Source of the DNA: Paramylibacter kogurei
GTDB taxonomy: Bacteria > Pseudomonadota > Alphaproteobacteria > Rhodobacterales > Rhodobacteraceae
Reading direction: 5' to 3'
DNA length: 64,000 nucleotides
NCBI RefSeq assembly: GCF_002742285.1
Contig: NZ_MDGM01000007.1
Location: 248,001-312,000 of the forward strand
Shown here: piece after piece, positions 36,259-43,964 of the stretch
Layout of the letters: the number at the start of each line of letters is the position of its first letter
Position numbering within the stretch: position 1 is the first letter of the stretch
Position numbers and translations under genes: made by a program
Notes under the pieces: generated by a model
What the model was told of the DNA's origin: nothing
Databases searched by the model: none
The model's input: the letters and a program-made list of their open reading frames with translations, nothing else

Positions 36259-36660
36259 TCAACCACCGCTAACCGCGCTCATCTCGATCAATTGGATAAG
36301 ATTCCCACAAGTGTCATCGAACACTGCCATCCGCACGGGGCCTGCGTCCATCGGTGCTGTTACAAATTCGACGCCAAGACCAACCAACCGTTTGTGTTCC
36401 TGATCTAGGTTTTCTACCTGAAACGAATGTGCTGGGATGCCGTCAGATACCAATGCTTGCTTGTATGGTTTCACCGCGCGATGCGTGCTTGGTTCCAACA
36501 GCAATTCGGTACCCTCTGGGTCTTCTTGTGATACTACAGTTAACCAACGATCTTCGCCCATTGGAATATTATGTTTCACTTGAAACCCTAGGATATCCGT
36601 GTAAAATTTCTCGGCGATATCTTGATTATCTACAAAAACGCTCGTCACATATATCTTCAT
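36259..36660 (-). CDS. VOC (glyoxalase/extradiol dioxygenase-fold) family protein
   Basis: This 133-residue protein has one vicinal-oxygen-chelate module pair: YVTSVFVDNQDIAEKFYTDIL at the start, ELLLEPSTHRA in the middle and MAVFDDTCGNLIQLIEM at the end. The final E of LIQLIE is at a usual metal-ligand position. Members include antibiotic-binding proteins, lyases and isomerases, so no reaction is assigned. It lies between the nucleoside-transporter terminator and a Tet-like exporter on the same strand, 17 bases downstream of the latter, and may be co-transcribed with it. That pairing would suit a small resistance module. Confidence 0.82.
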   Translation of the reverse strand: MKIYVTSVFVDNQDIAEKFYTDILGFQVKHNIPMGEDRWLTVVSQEDPEGTELLLEPSTHRAVKPYKQALVSDGIPAHSFQVENLDQEHKRLVGLGVEFVTAPMDAGPVRMAVFDDTCGNLIQLIEMSAVSGG

Positions 36661-36677
36661 ATCTTCCTCCGTTTTTT

Positions 36678-37901
36678 CTATTTCGCACGCACCACTTGCC
36701 CACGCATTGCAACCATAAACAACCCAAGCGCAATCAATTCCAACACCATCGCCAATGCAAATGGCGCGGATGGAAAATGGACAGGTGCATCGGGGCGAGT
36801 GAAGTAGCTAAAACTGCCCGTCATCATCAACGGGCTGATGATCGTGCCGATGGCACCAACGGCTGTCATCACGCCTTGCAATTCCCCTTGCGCATTATCG
36901 GGTGTTGCACGTGACATGATACCAGACAATGCAGGGGATGTTATCAACCCAATCGAACATAGCGGAATAATTGCATAAATCATCCAGCCCTGTGTTGCAC
37001 TCCCAATCAAGATAAACGCAATGATCGACACAACCAATCCCATGATCACCGTATTCCATTCACCAATGCGCGGCACGATCAAGCGGATCAATCCCCCCTG
37101 CACCACTGCCATGCCAATACCAAAGGCCATCAAAGAAATGCCCACCTGCAACGCCTGCCAATCATATCGCAACTGCGTGTAATAGGCCCAAACCGTCGGA
37201 TAGACGAAAAACGCCACCTGATGGAAAAAGAACATACCAAGCAACATGCCAAGCCCTGGAAAGCTACCCACATGTTTCAGTGCACGAAACGGATTCATGC
37301 GGCGTATTTCCAGCGGGCGTCGAATGGTATCGGTGACGGTTTCGTTTAATACGAAATAACCCATACACATGTTCAATGTCGCCAATGCGGCGGCGGCGAA
37401 AAACGGTGCGCGGCTTCCAAATTCGGATAACAACCCACCCAGCAATGGCCCCAAGATAAATCCGATCCCAAACGCAGCCCCGATCAGGCCGAAATTTTGC
37501 GCTTTTTCTTCAGGCTTGGATATATCGGCCATATAGGCACTGGCGGTGGATTGTGTTGCACTGGCGATGCCCCCAACAATACGTCCCAAAAACACAATCC
37601 AAATCGAATTGGTGAACCCCATGATGATGTAATCCACAGCAACCACGCCAAGGGATGCCAGCAAAATTGGTCGCCGCCCGTATCGATCGGACAGGTTCCC
37701 AACGGCAGCGCCGCATAAAAACTGCATCACGGCAAAGGATGAACTTAACACGCCCCCCCAAAGTGCCGCATCCGACAAATCAGCGCCACGCAATTCGCGG
37801 ATCAAATCGGGCATCACGGGCATGATAATCCCGATCCCCATTGCATCAATCACGATGGTCATCAAAACAAAATAAACGGCCAACTTGCGTGACATTTGCA
37901 T
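36678..37901 (-). CDS. MFS exporter, TetA-like (DHA1 family)
   Basis: This 407-residue transporter has twelve predicted membrane segments. Features of the tetracycline/H+ antiporter group are DAMGIGIIMPVMPDLIREL in TM1, GNLSDRYGRRPILLASL as motif A, and GIASATQSTASAYMADIS in TM5 (motif C region). True tetracycline export cannot be claimed from these motifs; many environmental homologues handle other drugs or metabolites. An alternative start two codons later (MSRKLAV) is possible. It precedes the VOC gene on the same strand. Confidence 0.85.
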   Translation of the reverse strand: MQMSRKLAVYFVLMTIVIDAMGIGIIMPVMPDLIRELRGADLSDAALWGGVLSSSFAVMQFLCGAAVGNLSDRYGRRPILLASLGVVAVDYIIMGFTNSIWIVFLGRIVGGIASATQSTASAYMADISKPEEKAQNFGLIGAAFGIGFILGPLLGGLLSEFGSRAPFFAAAALATLNMCMGYFVLNETVTDTIRRPLEIRRMNPFRALKHVGSFPGLGMLLGMFFFHQVAFFVYPTVWAYYTQLRYDWQALQVGISLMAFGIGMAVVQGGLIRLIVPRIGEWNTVIMGLVVSIIAFILIGSATQGWMIYAIIPLCSIGLITSPALSGIMSRATPDNAQGELQGVMTAVGAIGTIISPLMMTGSFSYFTRPDAPVHFPSAPFALAMVLELIALGLFMVAMRGQVVRAK

Positions 37902-37952
37902 ACTTTCATAAAGGAATGGAAATGATATAGGCCAATGCAGTAAAACCGCAAG

Positions 37953-39110
37953 CTATCCCATTACGTCACTTATTATGTCCCAAAAAAGTTTTGCGCCAAT
38001 GGGGATCAATTCATCTGGGAAATCAAAATCTGGATTATGCAATTGCGGTTGATCAATTCCAGAGCCCAGAAAAAACATTCCCGCCTTGGCACCCGTTTTT
38101 GCAAATCGCCCGAAATCCTCTGACCAGCTCATCGGTTCAGGTAAATCGTGTGGTGTTATGCCATTGATCCGCGCCGCTTTTGAAATGTGCGCAACCGCGT
38201 CACCATGATTTTCGGTGGCATCAAACACGTCCTGATATTGCACATCAAATGCCAGCCCATTCGTGAAAGCTTCTGTTGCAACAAGACGTTCCATATCGTC
38301 AACCAATGCATCCATGCGCGATTGCGTTACCGTGCGCAATGTCACCCAAAGCGTTGCATCCGCAGGTGCCACCCCAAAATTGGGCACACCAACATTGGCA
38401 TGCGTGATCGTTGTCAGCACGAAGTTTTCATCGCGACGCGCGCCCGTGCAAAACGTGGGAATGTCTTTCATCAACGTGGCCATGGCACCAACGGGTGAAA
38501 CCCCGTCTTGGGGGGCGGCGGCATGGGATGTTTTTCCAATCAATGTGATTTTCATACCGCGCGATGCGCAACATACAACCCCCGTTCCCAATTGAACTTC
38601 TCCAAGAGGGAGCTTGGGCAAATTATGCAACGCAAATATATAATCGGGATAAAGCGGTTCAAACCGCGCATCATCCAACAAGGCTTGTGCACCTGCACCC
38701 GTTTCCTCGGCCCCTTGGAATAATAAAATCACCCGCCCGCGTTTCAACGGTTGATCGCGCAACAGAAATGCCAATGCGATGACTGTGGCCATATGCCCAT
38801 CGTGCCCACACAGATGCGCAACGCCTTCATGGGATGAACGATGTGGAATCGCATTTTGTTCAACAATCGGCAGTGCATCCAATTCACAGCGGATCATCAC
38901 CGTTGGCCCATCATCCGCGCCGATATATTCCAACGCCAATCCATGCCCACCCAAATCGTGGTGCATTGCATCGGGTCGTAAACCATTGCGATCTAGGAAT
39001 GCCACCAAGCGTGCCGCGGTCTGCTCTTCTTGACCCGAAACTTCTGGATGTTGGTGCAATTCATGGCGCAGCGCCACCAGCTTTGCCAAATCGTCTTTGG
39101 ATAAACCCAT
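37953..39110 (-). CDS. M20 family amidohydrolase (hippurate/IAA-amino acid hydrolase type)
   Basis: The 385-residue metal-dependent hydrolase is of the M20D group, which removes acyl groups from N-acyl amino acids. The metal-binding residues are visible: C101, H103 and H106 in HLCGHDGHMATV, and E135-E136 in FQGAEETGAG. A dimerisation domain sits at about 180-290 (GKTSHAAAPQDGVSPVGAM opens it). The start MGLSKDDLAK at 39110 is used because the longer frame adds a Cys-rich sequence without family match. It lies upstream of the Tet-like exporter on the same strand, 51 bases apart. Confidence 0.88.
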   Translation of the reverse strand: MGLSKDDLAKLVALRHELHQHPEVSGQEEQTAARLVAFLDRNGLRPDAMHHDLGGHGLALEYIGADDGPTVMIRCELDALPIVEQNAIPHRSSHEGVAHLCGHDGHMATVIALAFLLRDQPLKRGRVILLFQGAEETGAGAQALLDDARFEPLYPDYIFALHNLPKLPLGEVQLGTGVVCCASRGMKITLIGKTSHAAAPQDGVSPVGAMATLMKDIPTFCTGARRDENFVLTTITHANVGVPNFGVAPADATLWVTLRTVTQSRMDALVDDMERLVATEAFTNGLAFDVQYQDVFDATENHGDAVAHISKAARINGITPHDLPEPMSWSEDFGRFAKTGAKAGMFFLGSGIDQPQLHNPDFDFPDELIPIGAKLFWDIISDVMG

Positions 39111-39245
39111 CACATCCCAACCTGCTAAAATTTCATGCAAACCGTCACCGAATGACCAATCGCAGCATATGCACAGGGCTTCGCCTTTGACAATTGCTGT
39201 TTCACCTTGTAGGGCGCGCATAACCACAATCATCAAGGCCAACCA

Positions 39246-40859
39246 ATGACACGCACATTGCTTTCACAATTTTCCCGCCGTTTGCGCGTTGAACGTCGCA
39301 TCGCCACGCGCAACGGGCCAAGCCTGTCAGAGGCGAAAACAGAAATTCTGTCCGGTTTAACCGTGGCACTGGCATTGGTTCCAGAAGCCGTCGCATTCGC
39401 ATTTGTTGCGGGTGTAGAACCCCTTGTCGGTCTGTACGCCGCATTCATCGTTGGCCTTGTCACCGCGATCTTTGGTGGGCGTCCCGGAATGATCTCTGGT
39501 GCCACGGGTGCACTGGCTGTTGTGATGGTGGCATTGGTTGCCGATCACGGTGTGCAATACCTGTTTGCAACCGTTGTGTTGATGGGGATTTTGCAAATTT
39601 TAGCGGGTGTTTTCCGACTCGGTAAATTTATCCGCATGGTACCGCATACGGTGATGCTCGGCTTTGTAAACGGTTTGGCGATTGTGATTTTCCTTGCTCA
39701 AATGGAACAATTTCAAATTCGCGATGCATCAGGGCATGAAACATGGATGACTGGCAGCACGCTTTGGCTCACTCTTGGTTTGGTTGCGGCCACGATGGCA
39801 ATCATCTGGGTGACACCAAAAATTACCAAGGCCTTCCCCGCTCCCTTGGCGGCAATCGGTCTGATCACTGTCGCCGTGGTGTTGTTTAATATTCCTGTGC
39901 CAAATGTCGGTGACATGGCCAGTGTGAAGGGTGGCTTGCCATCATTTGCAATCCCAAGCGTTCCGATGAACCTTGAAACGCTTCATATCATTCTCCCATA
40001 TGCCGTGATCTTGGCCGCAATCGGTCTGATCGAAAGCTTGCTTACGTTAAACTTGGTTGGCGAAATCACGGGGCAACGTGGTGGCGCATCCAAGGAATGT
40101 GTCGCCCAAGGTGGCGCCAATGTGATCACGGGTTTCTTTGGCGGGATGGGTGGTTGTGCCATGATCGGGCAATCCATGATCAACGTTACATCTGGTGGTC
40201 GCCGCCGCCTGTCTGGTATTGCGGCTGCGCTGTTCCTTTTGATCTTTATCCTATTCGCATCTGGCATCATTGAAATGATCCCATTGGCCGCATTGGTTGG
40301 TGTGATGTTCATGGTGGTGATTGGCACATTCGCATGGCAATCATTTAACGTGATGCGCCGCGTTCCCTTTTCAGATGCATTGGTGATTGTGCTTGTCACC
40401 GCTGTTACGGTTTACAAAGACCTTGCCGTTGCGGTTGTGGTCGGTGTTATCGTATCTGCTCTGGTTTATGCATGGAATGCTGCATCTCAAATTACCGCGA
40501 CACATCGCAAATCTCATTCGGAAAAAGGTGCGCGTGTTTATGATATCAAAGGCCCGCTTTTCTTTGGCTCTGCAGCGCGGTTTCAAGAAATCTTTGATCC
40601 CAAGAAAGATCCTGCAACCGTGATCTTGGATTTCAACCAATCCCGCCTTGTCGATGGAAGCGCGCTTCAGGCCGTAGAAGCCGTGGCACATAATTACAAA
40701 TCCGCGGGCAAGACCCTGAAATTGCGTGGCCTGTCCAAGGATTGTCACGCATTGCTATCGGGCGCAGGGCAATTGATTGTCGATGAAGATCAAGATCCAG
40801 ATTATTCAATGGCGATTGATTATGAAATCGCAACGGGGCGCATTGGCGGCGGGCACTAA
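39246..40859 (+). CDS. SulP family anion transporter with STAS domain
   Basis: The 537-residue membrane protein has a SulP core of ten to twelve segments and a cytoplasmic STAS domain at about 435-530. Family motifs are LTVALALVPEAVAFAFVAGVEP in the first segments and GFFGGMGGCAMIGQSMINV in the middle. In the STAS domain VILDFNQSRLVDGSALQAVEA contains the usual loop, where Ser of DGSA is the phosphorylation-type site. SulP members carry sulfate, bicarbonate or other anions; the ion here is not determinable. A bidirectional terminator follows. Confidence 0.9.
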   Translation: MTRTLLSQFSRRLRVERRIATRNGPSLSEAKTEILSGLTVALALVPEAVAFAFVAGVEPLVGLYAAFIVGLVTAIFGGRPGMISGATGALAVVMVALVADHGVQYLFATVVLMGILQILAGVFRLGKFIRMVPHTVMLGFVNGLAIVIFLAQMEQFQIRDASGHETWMTGSTLWLTLGLVAATMAIIWVTPKITKAFPAPLAAIGLITVAVVLFNIPVPNVGDMASVKGGLPSFAIPSVPMNLETLHIILPYAVILAAIGLIESLLTLNLVGEITGQRGGASKECVAQGGANVITGFFGGMGGCAMIGQSMINVTSGGRRRLSGIAAALFLLIFILFASGIIEMIPLAALVGVMFMVVIGTFAWQSFNVMRRVPFSDALVIVLVTAVTVYKDLAVAVVVGVIVSALVYAWNAASQITATHRKSHSEKGARVYDIKGPLFFGSAARFQEIFDPKKDPATVILDFNQSRLVDGSALQAVEAVAHNYKSAGKTLKLRGLSKDCHALLSGAGQLIVDEDQDPDYSMAIDYEIATGRIGGGH

Positions 40860-40910
40860 GCGTGATTGGGGAACTCTCCCCCACCTCCATTTTGTTCAAA
40901 TATCCAAAAA

Positions 40911-40946
40911 ACGGGCTTTGCAACTCATTGCAAGGCCCGTAATATT
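40911..40946. terminator. bidirectional terminator between sulP and enolase-superfamily gene
   Basis: ACGGGCTTTGCAA, loop CTCA and TTGCAAGGCCCGT form a 13-bp stem with one G-T pair (40911-40940). It is followed by AATATTTTT on the plus strand and preceded by AAAAA, which is a T run on the minus strand. The two flanking genes converge on it. Confidence 0.92.
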
Positions 40947-40947
40947 T

Positions 40948-42177
40948 TTAATCTGCCGCGCCACCTTGAAACGCATTACCCTTTGCATAATCACACGGTG
41001 ATTCTTGCATTTCTAAATGCAACCCTGCGCCCGTATATGGATTTGCACGCGCCAACTCTTCGTCAAATGAAATGCCCAAACCAGGTGCGGTTGGCGCCAC
41101 AATGAACCCATCATCCAACGTGATGCTGTGTTTGATTAAATCACCCGCAAATCCACCCCCAGTTCCAATGGTTTCCACCATCAACAGGTTGGGAATATTC
41201 GTGGCCAGTTGAATATTCGCCGCCCATTCCACTGGCCCAGCATATAAATGCGGCGCGACCTGTGCGTTATACACTTCGGCCATCGCAGCGATTTTTTTGG
41301 TTTCCAAAATCCCACCAGAACGCCCTAGCGCGGGTTGCAAAACTGCCGCCGCCCCTTCGCGCAACACAGGTGCAAATTCGGCCTTGGTCGTTAACCGTTC
41401 ACCCGTCGCCACAGGAATGCGCACCTTTCGCGCCACCTCTGCCATTGCGCCAACATTATCTGGTGGAATGGGCTCTTCATACCAAAGCGGATCATAGGGT
41501 TCCAACGCCCGCCCCAATCGCACCGCACCGCCCACGGAAAACTGTCCATGTGTGCCAAATAATAAATCCGCCTTGTTCCCAACCGCATCGCGAATGGCGG
41601 CACACATGCGTACCGATAAATCAATATCGCTCATCGCGGGCATATGCCCACCGCGCACGGTATATGGACCAGCGGGATCGAATTTCACCGCTGTAAAGCC
41701 CAGCTTTACCATTTCACTGGCGGATTCCGCCTGCATATCGGGGCTGGTCCAAAACGCAGATGCATCATGATGCGCTAATGGATACAGATAGGTATAGGCA
41801 CGAATCCGGTCATTCATCAGCCCCCCCAGCATTGCATAAACAGGGCGGTCATGTGCCTTGCCCAGAATATCCCAACATGCAATTTCCAAACCTGAAAACG
41901 CGCCCATGACGGTTAAATCAGGGCGCTGCGTAAACCCAGATGAATAGGCACGGCGAAACATCAATTCGATATTTTCAGGGTTTTCACCCATCAAATGGCG
42001 TTCAAAAACATCTGTAATCACCGCCTTCATCGCGTCTGGACCAACAGATGCGGAATACACCTCGCCGTAACCCACAATGCCATTATCCGTGGTTACTTTC
42101 ACCATGATGAAATAACGCCCACCCCAACCTGGGGGCGGATTTCCAATAACAAAAACCTCTAGCTCTTGTAATTTCAT
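40948..42177 (-). CDS. enolase-superfamily sugar acid dehydratase (MR/MLE family)
   Basis: The 409-residue protein has a capping domain at 1-115 and a barrel at 120-370. Barrel-strand residues are K165 and D167 in VKFDPAG, G208-T209-H210 in LFGTHGQF, E234 in YEEPIPPD, E260 in ATGERL, and H310 in APHLYAGP. This arrangement fits acid-sugar dehydratases of the mandelate racemase subgroup. The position that normally holds the first metal-binding Asp is Gly208. It begins the downstream end of a four-gene cluster with an alcohol dehydrogenase, a HAD phosphatase and a GcvT oxidoreductase. Galactonate or a related aldonate is a candidate substrate. Confidence 0.85.
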   Translation of the reverse strand: MKLQELEVFVIGNPPPGWGGRYFIMVKVTTDNGIVGYGEVYSASVGPDAMKAVITDVFERHLMGENPENIELMFRRAYSSGFTQRPDLTVMGAFSGLEIACWDILGKAHDRPVYAMLGGLMNDRIRAYTYLYPLAHHDASAFWTSPDMQAESASEMVKLGFTAVKFDPAGPYTVRGGHMPAMSDIDLSVRMCAAIRDAVGNKADLLFGTHGQFSVGGAVRLGRALEPYDPLWYEEPIPPDNVGAMAEVARKVRIPVATGERLTTKAEFAPVLREGAAAVLQPALGRSGGILETKKIAAMAEVYNAQVAPHLYAGPVEWAANIQLATNIPNLLMVETIGTGGGFAGDLIKHSITLDDGFIVAPTAPGLGISFDEELARANPYTGAGLHLEMQESPCDYAKGNAFQGGAAD

Positions 42178-42209
42178 CTTGTCGCCTTTCGTTTAGGTGG
42201 CCTCTCGAT

Positions 42210-43292
42210 TTACTGATCGAACAAGATCACATTGCGCCGTGATACGCCCTTGCGCGTGTCGGCAATCGCATCATTTATCTGATCTAAACTGTAGGTATTT
42301 GAAATCAATTCGTCCAATTTCAAACGCCCTTGACGATAAAGATCAATCAATTGTGGAATATCGCGTTGCAACACAGCCTCGCCCATTTTTGATCCACGCA
42401 TGGATTGGCTCATGCCCGCCAAATTAACGGGTTCATATTCGGCCTTAACACCCACAGGTGGCATACCAACCATCACCACTTCGCCGCGCGGGGCCAATAA
42501 ATCGGGGGCGGCGTTAAATGCCTGCACCGCACCAACGGTGACAAATACATAATCAACCCCGCGCCCATCGGTAAGTGCACGGATATTGTCGTTCAAATCC
42601 GCATCTGAAATCAACGCATCTGTTGCGCCAAATTCCATTGCTGCGTTAAGCTTTTCTTGGCCCAGATCAACCGCGATTACCTTGTTTGCACCACAAATCG
42701 CCGCCGCTTGAATGGTGTTGAGCCCAACACCCCCCGCGCCGATCACCGCCACATTTGCACCTGCTGGCATTTTTGCCGAATTGGTCACGGCGCCAAATCC
42801 CGTAATCACACCACAGGCCAACAGACTGGCCACTGCCATATCCATATCCTGGGGTAATTTCACAATCTGGCTTTGATCGACGACCACCTCTTGGGCAAAT
42901 GCGCCTGTTGCCATACCGTGTTCCAATGCATCTCCCTTTGCATCAACAAGCGGGCTTTGGCCTAGGCGATCATAAGGTGTTTCACAAGATGTCGGATGCC
43001 CCGTCGCACAAGAACAACACGATCCACATGATCGGATCAAGGTCACAATAACCGGATCGCCCAATGCAAATTCCGAAACCCCATCACCAAGTTCGGCGAT
43101 ATGGCCCGATGCCTCGTGCCCGTATACCGCGGGCAAATGCCCACCAAATGTGCCATCCATAAATGCCAAATCAGAATGACATATCGCACAAGCGGCAAGT
43201 TTTACACGAACCTGTCCGGTGGTTGGCGCGGATAGGGTGATATCTTCGATACACAATGGGGCATTGAATTGGCGACAAACGGCTGCTTTCAT
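42210..43292 (-). CDS. zinc-dependent alcohol dehydrogenase (MDR family, class III-like)
   Basis: This 360-residue medium-chain dehydrogenase has catalytic zinc ligands C38 (ICHSD) and H59-E60 (YGHEASGH). The structural zinc is held by C89, C92, C95 and C103. The nucleotide-binding GAGGVGLNTIQAA lies at about 177-189. The layout resembles class III (glutathione-dependent formaldehyde) and mycothiol-type dehydrogenases but is shorter, so substrate is open. It starts 3 bases after the HAD gene stop and is followed by the MR/MLE dehydratase gene. GcvT-type demethylases release formaldehyde, which makes formaldehyde disposal one possible role. Confidence 0.87.
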   Translation of the reverse strand: MKAAVCRQFNAPLCIEDITLSAPTTGQVRVKLAACAICHSDLAFMDGTFGGHLPAVYGHEASGHIAELGDGVSEFALGDPVIVTLIRSCGSCCSCATGHPTSCETPYDRLGQSPLVDAKGDALEHGMATGAFAQEVVVDQSQIVKLPQDMDMAVASLLACGVITGFGAVTNSAKMPAGANVAVIGAGGVGLNTIQAAAICGANKVIAVDLGQEKLNAAMEFGATDALISDADLNDNIRALTDGRGVDYVFVTVGAVQAFNAAPDLLAPRGEVVMVGMPPVGVKAEYEPVNLAGMSQSMRGSKMGEAVLQRDIPQLIDLYRQGRLKLDELISNTYSLDQINDAIADTRKGVSRRNVILFDQ

Positions 43293-43295
43293 ATT

Positions 43296-43943
43296 CTATC
43301 TTTCTGCAATCAATTGGGGAAGTTTTGCCATATCGTCGAACACAATATGACACCAAGGTTCCATACGTTCGCGTGGCGTTTCGCGGATAAATCCATAACA
43401 GGGCATTCCCGCGCGTTTCGCGGCCTCTGCCCCGCTTGGGCTATCTTCAATCACCAAACAATCGGCAGGATCGACCCCAAATTGTAACGCAGCAGTGAGA
43501 TACATCGTCGGGTCTGGTTTGCCCACGCCAATTTCATGCGCAGAATAAATATTCCCGTCAAAATAACGCATCAAATCCGTTCGCCCCAACGTGATCCCCA
43601 TTTTTTCACGACTGCCATTAGATCCGACACAAAACGGAATACCTTTCGCCACCAGATCATCCAGAACCAGTTTGATACCCGGAATTTCTTCAACCGTATC
43701 GGCAAGTTTGGCATAGATTTCTGCGTAAATTTGCGCGACCCAATCATCGGGCAATTCCGCCCCCATATCCCGCAATGTCGTCTGAATAACAGACATGGTG
43801 CGCCCCAGAAATGTTTGGGTGCATTCTGCTTCGCTCATGTGAATACCATACCGCGCAATATTTTGTGACAGAACCGCAATTGTTGCGGGTTCACTATCAA
43901 CCAACACGCCATCACAATCGAAAATCACCAATTTTGGTTGCAT
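43296..43943 (-). CDS. HAD-superfamily phosphatase (PGP/beta-PGM-like)
   Basis: The 215-residue HAD hydrolase of subfamily IA has the nucleophile D9 and acid/base D11 in VIFDCDGVLVDSEP. A helical cap at about 17-85 follows, then motif II FCVGSNGS, motif III Lys in GVGKPDPTMYLTA and motif IV VIEDSPSGAEAAKRAG. Relatives include phosphoglycolate phosphatase, beta-phosphoglucomutase and sugar-phosphate phosphatases. GAGGAT precedes the start. It lies between the oxidoreductase and the alcohol dehydrogenase in the cluster. Confidence 0.87.
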   Translation of the reverse strand: MQPKLVIFDCDGVLVDSEPATIAVLSQNIARYGIHMSEAECTQTFLGRTMSVIQTTLRDMGAELPDDWVAQIYAEIYAKLADTVEEIPGIKLVLDDLVAKGIPFCVGSNGSREKMGITLGRTDLMRYFDGNIYSAHEIGVGKPDPTMYLTAALQFGVDPADCLVIEDSPSGAEAAKRAGMPCYGFIRETPRERMEPWCHIVFDDMAKLPQLIAER

Positions 43944-43964
43944 ACCAATATCCTCGTCGTTTCA

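Noticed and set aside
36259..37901. Tet-like exporter plus VOC gene as an acquired tetracycline/bleomycin resistance cassette
   Set aside because: Both families are common in environmental genomes with unknown substrates; no mobile element or regulator is adjacent and composition looks native.
39102..39242. Extended N-terminus of the M20 hydrolase reaching the SulP gene
   Set aside because: The extra residues are Cys-rich with no family match; the start at 39110 gives a normal M20 protein.
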